The translations under genes and the position numbers were made by a program. Source: Chara braunii (lineage: Eukaryota; Streptophyta; Charophyceae; Charales; Characeae). From it: a stretch of 23,094 nt of DNA. The stretch spans positions 758,077 through 781,170 of the forward strand of contig BFEA01000047.1 in NCBI GenBank assembly GCA_003427395.1, written 5' to 3'. Position 1 is the first letter of the stretch, and each line of letters starts with the position of its first letter. The notes below the pieces were generated by a model. It was not told where the DNA came from. It ran no database searches and saw only the letters and a program-made list of their open reading frames with translations. Below are positions 17,225 to 23,094 of the stretch, in pieces.

Positions 17225-17939
17225 CTGTGAGTGAGGCTGCCTCAATTGCTGTCACTATTGTCTGACACCTTGTGATCCGTGATTTCCGTTTGTGACGATT
17301 CCCCATCCTGTACCCCTCGTACACTGACCCTGTGGACGAGGGTGGGACTAACCCCAAGGTGCCCAGAAGCAGTTAGTACCACCCTCACGTGCAGGGATGT
17401 GGTTACTCCCCATAGAAGCTTCTTGGCACTGACCCTGTACCTCGTGCAGGAATGTGGTTACATACATCGTGAATGAAACCTCCAACCAGGGAGGTTTCTC
17501 TTGTTTTTTCCTTAGTAGGAATTTGAGGTTCCACCCTCTCTGATCCCGTGGCCTTCCATGGGGGTCGCTAACTGGCAGCGGCCGAAACTAGTCGGGGAGT
17601 AGCCAGACACCTTCGTCTTCTCGAGAGGCACTCTTTTTCAAGGTGGAGGAGGGAGGTGATGCCACAGCTGGCTATGCTGACATGGTCGATGGTGGCTGTG
17701 TGCGCGATAAGGTTCCTATCTTGTGCTGAATTTTGAGATCTCTTGTGAATTATTGCTGTGACTTACAACTATGTGCGCACTTGCGTCTGGTCAGGCTTCG
17801 TTCTGACTGTTGCTGTTCTCGTCTTCCATGGGGTTGGAGATCTCGGGGTCTGAGTTGTGAGGCCTACTGCTGTTCAGACGGCGTGAATGGCTCACATTGG
17901 TTTTGGAAAAGCCATACACTGACAAATAATATGAACACA
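17225..17939. other. No recognised gene; short repeats and a small hairpin
   Basis: A diverged direct repeat, CACGTGCAGGGATGTGGTTAC (17385 area) and TCGTGCAGGAATGTGGTTAC (17442 area), is followed by a perfect 9-bp hairpin GAAACCTCC/GGAGGTTTC at 17475-17498 and a T-rich stretch. It looks like a bacterial terminator, but no bacterial or organellar gene is next to it. Open frames here have no recognised motif. Confidence 0.5.
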
Positions 17940-18867
17940 GGATTCGTGAAAACCTAACAAAACAAATTGTTACAAACAAATTGTTAGGTTTGTACGAAAT
18001 CTATTCAAGATTATGATAGTACGTTTTTCAGGTCTCCTCCAGGAACAAAATTCTACGTGAAGTGAAACATCCGCAAAAAAAAGAACAGAAAATTCATTTT
18101 TCAAAACTAACGAGGAAAAAAACGGGTTTTTTCATACAAAATCACGACCTGGTGAAGCACCGTAGGTTCAAGAACTGAAATATCCTGATTTTTTGTTATC
18201 CAAAAAAATTGTGTTTATAGTCCTATTATTTGGGGGTTTCCGAATGCGCAAACACATTCTCCTGTTCGTGAATACGTTCGCTTGAACATGGTTCCCCATA
18301 CATGGGCGAATATATTATTTTTTATTGTTTGTTTTAATTTTTTTCCTTATATTTTTATTTTAAACTCGTGTTTGGCTAAGAATTTCAAGGTGTCTCCGAG
18401 GCAAAAGTTGTTTGCATTCTTATTTTAAATGACATATATTTTTTTATAAGGTTTTTATTGTTAAGTTCAAAAATGATTTATAGTCTTATAAATTATTTTG
18501 TGCAGTGCTTGGCTTTTACCAAACTGCGGAAGCTGACTTATAGTCCTATAAATGAGTATTCACCAAAACACGTTTTTTTTTACATCTTTCAAATTTGCCT
18601 TGTCATCCTTAAAAATAACCCTATTTGAACTCTGTTTTCTTGTCAATCTACTGAGAATGACTTGTAGTCCTATAAAAGCATTTTGCAAGGAAGGGTTTTT
18701 TTGCACATTTTGAGGAACGCTAGACTTTTCATCTGATTTTTTGCCTCCTTTATCGCAAAATGATTAAAAACGCTCTTTTTTTGTGTAACAAATAATAGTT
18801 TGACTTTTACTTTTTCGTTCTATAAGAAATGTTAGGTTTTCTCCGATTGTGAGGTTTTCACGAATCC
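17940..18867. mobile_element. AT-rich TIR element, 928 bp, non-autonomous
   Basis: Perfect 16-bp terminal inverted repeats GGATTCGTGAAAACCT (17940-17955) and its complement (18852-18867). Imperfect similarity continues outward (ATGAACACA against ATAAACAGG) and inward (AACCTAACA against TGTTAGGTT at 18829). An internal 11-bp hairpin AAACCTAACAA/TTGTTAGGTTT lies at 17950-17991. Much more AT-rich than its surroundings, with no coding frame. A palindromic motif, TTATAGTCCTATAA-like, recurs at 18214, 18476, 18537 and 18660. Target duplications were not resolved because the true ends are unclear. Confidence 0.8.
18476..18676. repeat. Recurrent palindromic motif TTATAGTCCTATAA
   Basis: ATTTATAGTCTTATAAAT (18476), CTTATAGTCCTATAAAT (18538) and CTTGTAGTCCTATAAAA (18661), with a partial copy at 18214. 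The spacings of 61 and 123 nt suggest a decayed repeat of about 61 bp. Short flanking similarity (GACTT before, AAA after) supports this. Confidence 0.75.
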
Positions 18868-18910
18868 CCTGTTTATGTTGTTTTTTCTTTTACGGAAACG
18901 GACGAAACGG

Positions 18911-19095
18911 TTAAACCACCAGTAGCTCCAGTACCTTTCCCAGCTATTTTTTCAGGGGCGCGCCAAGTAATGCGCTGGCCTGAAACGGAAGGGCTGTTGC
19001 GGATAAATCGAATTGGAGGCCAGTCTTGATTTTCGGGCCAGCGCCCAGTCACCAGTGCCTGCGGCCGACATATGGGAAAGGTACTGGTGGTTTAA
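18911..19095. mobile_element. MITE-like inverted-repeat element, 185 bp
   Basis: Left end TTAAACCACCAG...TACCTTTCCCA (18911-18941, with a 9-nt insertion TAGCTCCAG) pairs with TGGGAAAGGTACTGGTGGTTTAA (19073-19095). A second inverted pair lies inside: GCGCTGGCCTGAAA at about 18972 and TTTCGGGCCAGCGC at about 19031. The ends TTAA could include the target site. The interior is GC-rich, in contrast to the AT-rich neighbour at 17940-18867. Confidence 0.75.
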
Positions 19096-19220
19096 AACAG
19101 CTATTTAAAAATCACTTTTCACATTTTCAATTTTTCAATGAATTATTAAAGCCCCTATCGAGTGTCACACACCGTTGAGCTAGCTCAACTCAACAGTGGT
19201 GGATAGTGGGACATGGCCCC

Positions 19221-19629
19221 TGGAGCTATCCAGGCAGCATCAGCCAGTTTAGCTTACAAGCAAGCAGCTGGCCCAACTACTTTTGTCCAAGAATACATGC
19301 AGCAGAGGCCAAGAAATATCTAGGAACAGAAGAGGCCAAACCTATGTAGACAGCTATCCTGAAATCCTAGCCCCTGAAAGAATGATGACAAAGACCAGCA
19401 ACAACCTAACAAACCAAAGAACCACCGTAAACAAAACAAACACCACAGGCCTATAAAGCCAGCACGTGTCACTTCCATATGCCCGGCTGTTACTTTACTA
19501 CCGGCAGTTAATTTCGAGTCCCGCCTTCACTTACGGCGTACTCACAGTAACAGTGACCGTATTTATGGCCCTACTAGTCCGCATCTGACAACAATTCCGT
19601 CCCAAAATAAGTAAAAAGATGCTAGTGTG
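19221..19629. other. No recognised gene
   Basis: A-rich, with AACAAACC- and CAAAGACC-type words around 19385-19450. No motif was recognised. Confidence 0.5.
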
Positions 19630-19754
19630 AGGGCCTCCCTGCACTACTCTCCAAATGTGCAAACTGAGACTGAATCCACCACTAGAACATCGAAAGATAC
19701 ATTGCCATCGTTTTTGTCTTTTGTGCACATGGAGAGTAGTGCAGAGAGGCCCTA
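19630..19754. repeat. Foldback element, hairpin family B, copy 1
   Basis: AGGGCCTCCCTGCACTACTC plus TCC (19630-19652) pairs with its complement at 19731-19754 (one mismatch), and pairing resumes at ATGTGCA. The inner part holds AAATGTGCAAACTGAGACTG on the left and TTTTTGTCTTTTGTGCA on the right, both shared with copy 2. Length 125 nt. Confidence 0.9.
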
Positions 19755-19854
19755 AGTGTGCCCTTAGGGCGGGGCCCCTTTTTGGTGCCAGCGGCCCCTG
19801 CTGGGCACCGCGGGGGCTTGGAGCCTTGGACACTCCATGCCCCTACCGTCTTCA

Positions 19855-19945
19855 CCCGAATAGAACGCCCGACCATTATAGTTGTGTCATTCAGCCGACT
19901 TTCAGTCCCGCTACAGCGATAATGACAGTGCGTTCTATTCGAGGG
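19855..19945. repeat. Foldback element, hairpin family A, copy 2
   Basis: CCCGAATAGAACGC on the left and GCGTTCTATTCGAGGG on the right form the outer stem, with CATTATAG and CGATAATG forming the inner stem. Related to 16603-16703. The outer stem has G-C where copy 1 has C-G (GAATAG/CTATTC against GAATAC/GTATTC). Confidence 0.88.
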
Positions 19946-20043
19946 AAAATGGCACTGGATTTGCCGAAACTCTTCACTTGGTACGAATCTCACCGCCATC
20001 TCCTCATCATATCAGTGAATCATCCTCAGCGTATCATTGCATA

Positions 20044-20166
20044 GGGGCCACGTCGCACCACTCACCAAATGTGCAAAATGAGAATGAACGTCTGCGAGAA
20101 CAGGGAAACATACATCGTTATAATTTTTTGTCTTTTGTGCAGTCGATGAGTGGTGCGGCGAGGGCC
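20044..20166. repeat. Foldback element, hairpin family B, copy 2
   Basis: GGGCCACGTCGCACCACTCA (left) pairs imperfectly with TGAGTGGTGCGGCGAGGGCC (right, to 20166). The inner words AAATGTGCAAAATGAGAATG and TTTTTGTCTTTTGTGCA match copy 1. Length 123 nt, almost the same as copy 1. Confidence 0.88.
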
Positions 20167-20336
20167 TTACCCCCAGCACAGGATCCTCATGCGGATTTCC
20201 TCATCCTCCTTATCACCCTCTGTCATCACGGATTCGTGAAGATTCTCTGGGGTATCATCATTGGTGCTGTGATGGCACAATCATCAACGGGCCAATCATA
20301 ATCATCGTCAGACAAGCTTATTCCTATCATCAATCG
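20167..20336. other. No recognised gene
   Basis: CAT/CCT-rich. Contains GGATTCGTGAA at 20230-20240, an 11-nt match to the terminal repeat of the 928-bp element, with no partner nearby. Confidence 0.45.
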
Positions 20337-20515
20337 ATCGATCATCATCATCATCATCATCGCTCTGTCAGCAGCAGATTCATCAACAGCCGTCATATAT
20401 CACCATCAGAGAAGATTTGTCCCATCATCAATCATTAATCATCAGTCATTAAACATCAGTCATTAAACATCAGTCATCAATCAACAGGCATCATTATGGC
20501 TCTGTCAGAATCATA
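20337..20515. repeat. ATC microsatellite and CATCAGTCATTAAA tandem units
   Basis: (ATC)n at 20337-20362 is followed by two to three units of CATCAGTCATTAAA near 20440-20475 within generally TCA-rich sequence. Confidence 0.9.
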
Positions 20516-20905
20516 GTACCCAGCGTGATCACAGTCAGAGATTATTATCCCTCCTCCTCCTCTTCTTTGTGCAATCCCAACGTGCCTGAAAACTCTTAAA
20601 AATGAGCCTCCCCCCTCTCTCGCCTTCATTTTCTCTAAATTCACATGAGATTTATATTGTGACGATAAAGACGGATTGCGTACGCCTTAATGCCCCTACC
20701 TTCAGTCCTGATGTCCCAGCCACGTCGAACCGTCATCCCCGCTCAATCACTATCGTCTTCTTCTTCTTCTTCTTCTTCACCGGGGTTCCTATCCACAGGC
20801 ACTGCTACCAGATGTTTCAGCTTCCTGGCTAATCCCAGTGCTTCTTCCTCCGTACTTGCTGCACTTCTCCTCCCTTCCCTGTCAACACAGCTCTCAAACA
20901 TTGTC
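20516..20905. other. No recognised gene; TTC microsatellite
   Basis: Pyrimidine-rich. A (TTC)n run spans about 20755-20778. Short open frames here are products of the repeat. Confidence 0.6.
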
Positions 20906-21056
20906 CATTCTATTCTGATTCTGATTCTACTGTGTTCTATTTTGATTCTATTGTATTCTATTTTGATTCTATTTTGATTCTATTCTGATTCTATTCTATA
21001 CTTCTCCTTCGTGCCCTGTCACTACCTGGCCGAAATGCGCACATTGCGCGTGTGCC
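20906..21056 (+). repeat. ATTCTATTTTG minisatellite plus unique tag, copy 1
   Basis: Degenerate 10-11 bp units (ATTCTATTTTG, ATTCTGATTCT) are followed by CTTCTCCTTCGTGCCCTGTC and ACCTGGCCGAAATGCGC. The same order occurs at 21398-21573. Confidence 0.9.
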
Positions 21057-21345
21057 AAGTCGAAGGTCAGGCAAGCAGTTACAGCCGCACGGGCCGTGAG
21101 GGTGCGGACGTGGAGGCAGGCTGTACTATATCTCTCGAGGACAAGGCCTGAACGGTCCTCTTCTGCTCTGGGCGGCGTGGTACAGTGAATGCGGGAGTGT
21201 GGTAGTCCCTTGAGAAGTCCTGGTGCCCAACCAAGCGCGTAGGGGAATGTGCGCGTTGAGCTGGAAGTCCGTGTAGGAGCTGTTTTGCCTGCTCTATGAA
21301 CATGGACGGGTACCGATCGGCCTCGCTACTTCAATTCAATTCAAT
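21057..21345. other. Unassigned GC-rich spacer between two repeat copies
   Basis: Minus frame 21303-21079 is open for 74 codons without a recognised motif. An AATTC repeat (TTCAATTCAATTCAATTC) closes the segment near 21346. Confidence 0.4.
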
Positions 21346-21383
21346 TCTTCTTCTTCTTCTTCTTCTTCTTCTTCTTCTTCTTT
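21346..21383. repeat. TTC microsatellite
   Basis: Nearly pure (TTC)n of about 38 bp. Confidence 0.95.
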
Positions 21384-21397
21384 TCTGATTCTTCTTC

Positions 21398-21573
21398 GAT
21401 TCTGATTCTGATTCTATTGTATTCTTTTTTGATTCTCTTGTATTCTATTTTGATTCTATTGTATTCTATATTGATTCTATTTTGATTCTATTTCGATTCT
21501 TATTCTATTCTGATTCTATTTTATTCTTCTCCTTCGTGCCCTGTCGCTACCTGGCCGAAATGCGCGCGTGTGC
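21398..21573 (+). repeat. ATTCTATTTTG minisatellite plus unique tag, copy 2
   Basis: Direct repeat of 20906-21056 with more minisatellite units. The tag CTTCTCCTTCGTGCCCTGTC differs by one base shortly after (CACTACC against CGCTACC). Confidence 0.9.
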
Positions 21574-22061
21574 ATTCCTCTTCTTCTTCTTCTTCTTCTT
21601 GTTCTTCTTCTCTTCTTCCTCGATCGTACGCATTATGTGAGTAACTCGGAACGTGATGTTGTGCCGCAGTTATCATTTTTTTTCGCCATTCCTTCTCCCT
21701 CTCCTTTTCTTTCTTCTTCTTTTTCTTCCTCCTCCTCCTCCTCCTCCTGGGATTCGGATTGCATTCGGCACTACCGCTAATGAATTGTCTTTCTCGCCAC
21801 TCGACAAACACTTCCATGATCGCCACGGCCATCGCCATCGCCATCGCTATTTCTTCGCTTGTTCGCCATCGTAGTTGTCGACTTCTTTTGCTTTTTGACT
21901 TCCTCTATTTTTTTTTTCTTCTTTTTCTCTTACCTCCGTGGAGACGAGCCTTCCACCTCGCACAAGTTCTCTTTTTCCTTCCTCTTTCATCCAATCCCGG
22001 TGGCGGAATCTCTTTAATGTTCCACCCCTACGGCCCCCCCCTTTTTTTTAGCAGTAAATTT
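21574..22061. repeat. Pyrimidine-rich simple sequence
   Basis: (TTC)n at about 21579-21615, (CTC)n at about 21728-21748, and (GCCATC)n near 21822-21848. Open frames encode poly-Leu, poly-Pro or poly-Glu and are not genes. Confidence 0.85.
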
Positions 22062-22260
22062 ACAGTACCGCCGTTCGGTTCGGGCCGACCGCGCGAACCC
22101 GAACGGCCGCACGTTTGGGACCCCCTGGGCACAAGCTCGGCCCGAACGCGAACGTTTCTTTTCCTTTCTTTTTGTTTTTTAGGTTTTTTTTAAGGCTACC
22201 AGCCGGGCCGCCTGGGTCACCCTATTTTCCCAGACGGCCCGGCCGTGCAAGGGCCAGGGA
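22062..22260. repeat. GC-rich degenerate GTTCGGGCC/GGCCGAAC repeat, patch 1
   Basis: Short words CGTTCGG, TTCGGGCC and CGAACGGCC recur. A second patch lies at 22675-22790. No gene. Confidence 0.65.
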
Positions 22261-22273
22261 AGGTCCTAGCACA

Positions 22274-22363
22274 CAAAAAAAGAAAAAAGAAAAAAAAATC
22301 GGGAGGCAGTTTGCCTGCCAAACCCAAGGAACCCTCCCGCTTTTTTTCTTTTTTTTTCTTTTA
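22274..22363. repeat. Inverted repeat with A-rich and T-rich arms
   Basis: A-rich sequence ending TCGGGAGG (22274-22306) pairs with CCTCCCGC plus T-rich sequence (22333-22363). About 30-nt arms with a roughly 26-nt loop that holds a further GGCAG/CTGCC pair. Confidence 0.75.
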
Positions 22364-22368
22364 TTGGG

Positions 22369-22508
22369 GTGTGTGTGTGTGTGTTTGTGTGTGCACACCA
22401 GCAATCAACGGATCAACCAACCAACCAACCAACCAACCAACCAACCAACCAATCAATCAATCAATCAATCAAATCAAATCAATTTTTCGATTGATTGATC
22501 GATTGATT
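22369..22508. repeat. Compound microsatellite GT, CCAA, TCAA with inverted GATT
   Basis: (GT)n at about 22370-22393, (CCAA)n at about 22415-22452, (TCAA)n to about 22480, then GATTGATTGATCGATTGATT, complementary to the TCAA run and able to fold back on it. Confidence 0.95.
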
Positions 22509-22641
22509 CATAACGTTAAACCCCACAAAAAAAGGGGGGGGTTCTCAGTTGCTTGGACCCCTCCAAGTTCGATGATTTTATTTTCGCTCAATGAGATGAC
22601 CTCAAAATTGGAGGATAGGACCTTTACTAGATGAACTATCA

Positions 22642-22644
<3 letters not shown>
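22509..22644. other. No recognised gene
   Basis: Short unique stretch leading into the poly-A at 22645. It could be the body of a truncated retroposon, but nothing in it is recognised. Confidence 0.35.

Positions 22645-22672
<28 letters not shown>
22645..22672 (+). repeat. Poly-A run, 28 nt
   Basis: Uninterrupted A-run bordered by GC-rich repeat on the right. Confidence 0.95.
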
Positions 22673-22675
<3 letters not shown>

Positions 22676-22834
22676 CTCCAAACGGGGTTCGGCGGGGCCG
22701 AACGGCTGCAGGGACGGCCCCCGAACGACGGCCTGAACAACGGCCGACAGGTCGGCCCGGGGGCCTCGAACGTTCGGCCCGGTAACCCATTATTATTTAC
22801 TACTACTACTACTACCAATAATAATAATAATAAA
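22673..22834. repeat. GC-rich GTTCGGCC repeat, patch 2, then TAC and AAT microsatellites
   Basis: Words GTTCGGC, GGCCGAACG and CGAACGACGG recur to about 22790. They are followed by (TAC)n at 22797-22815 and (AAT)n at 22817-22834. Confidence 0.8.
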
Positions 22835-23094
22835 ATGCTCCAATCTTTACAGGCGGGGAGCCCATCTGGTCTGCCCGCCCGTGTTGGCTTTTCCGTTCTC
22901 CCAGTTCCAATAAAGTCCATTCACTGCACTCCAATTTCCACTCTAATTCCAATTCCCTGCACCACACACACACACACACATATTCCAATTCTTCTTCGCT
23001 CTTCCAAATTCCAATTCAGTTCCCTGCACTCCACACACACACACACACACGCACACACACACACACACGCGCACACACACACACACACACACAC
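22835..23094. repeat. TTCCAATTC words and CA microsatellites
   Basis: TTCCAATTC...CCCTGCA followed by (CA)n occurs twice (22947-22980 and 22983-23094). The window ends inside the second CA array. Confidence 0.9.

Larger units (their letters stand above)
16959..19220. mobile_element. Candidate non-autonomous TIR element, 2.26 kb, with nested elements
   Basis: GGGGCCATGTCCCAC at 16959-16973 is repeated exactly as its reverse complement at 19206-19220. Just inside each end lies the palindrome GTTGAGYTAGYTCAAC (16981-16996 and 19174-19189). No transposase frame is present and no clear target duplication was found. A third GTTGAGCTAGCT occurs at 17181. Two smaller inverted-repeat elements (17940-18867, 18911-19095) lie inside. 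The pairing could be coincidental or from two separate repeats. Confidence 0.45.

Noticed and set aside
17475-17498. Rho-independent terminator-like hairpin with T-rich tail
   Set aside because: The host DNA is eukaryotic and no bacterial or organellar gene precedes it.
20230-20240. Extra copy of the terminal repeat GGATTCGTGAA
   Set aside because: Only 11 nt, no partner end and no adjacent similarity to the 928-bp element.
20337-20515. Regularly spaced repeats reminiscent of a CRISPR array
   Set aside because: The units are simple TCA-type sequence without unique spacers, in eukaryotic DNA.
21521-22498. Several open frames of 60-144 codons
   Set aside because: They encode poly-Leu, poly-Pro, poly-Glu or Asn-Gln-Pro-Thr repeats read from microsatellites.

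Overview
This is a repeat-rich, gene-poor stretch of eukaryotic nuclear DNA. It has no operons and no recognisable intact host gene, but many decayed transposable elements, foldback sequences and microsatellites. The best guess for the organism is a green-lineage eukaryote, possibly a charophyte (streptophyte) alga. Three things support this: a plant-style chromodomain Ty3/gypsy element primed by initiator tRNA-Met, a fragment like green-plant mitochondrial SSU rRNA at the left edge, and an AT-rich remnant of an L19 ribosomal protein gene with plastid-like codon use. Species assignment is inference.

Left third (1-11.2 kb). A mitochondrial-type SSU rRNA fragment (about 168-256) is fused directly to a 5'-truncated LINE reverse transcriptase. 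That LINE is split by a complete but dead Ty3/gypsy retrotransposon (567-8025) with 1.1 kb LTRs, a GATA target duplication, a primer binding site, gag remnant, protease, RT, RNase H, integrase, chromodomain and polypurine tract. The LTRs differ at roughly 7 percent of positions by hand count and the reading frames carry several stops and frameshifts, so the insertion is old. The RT/RNase H junction contains a 60-nt near-perfect inverted duplication. The LINE resumes at 8030 and ends in a 3' tail with poly-A near 10630. A second LINE tail of the same family ends near 11.18 kb.

Middle (11.2-16.7 kb). Mostly unassigned sequence, with a tandem 80-bp duplication (12003-12150), a minus-strand remnant of a second chromodomain gypsy element (about 14375-14540), two copies of a SINE-like poly-A retroposon in opposite orientations (14103-14300 minus, 16385-16558 plus), degenerate GGGT-rich DNA, the L19 remnant (15325-15534), short direct repeats, and two weak TATA/pyrimidine/ATG arrangements that could be gene starts.

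Right part (16.6-23.1 kb). Foldback and terminal-inverted-repeat elements dominate. There are two families of short hairpins, each present twice with paired base changes that keep the stem (16603/19855 and 19630/20044); a candidate 2.26-kb TIR element (16959-19220); and, inside it, a 928-bp AT-rich TIR element and a 185-bp MITE-like element. After 20.3 kb the window is microsatellite, minisatellite and GC-rich degenerate repeat. No tRNA gene or CRISPR array was found. The strongest leads are the rRNA-LINE chimera, the template-switch palindrome, the L19 remnant and the three structure-conserving small repeat families.
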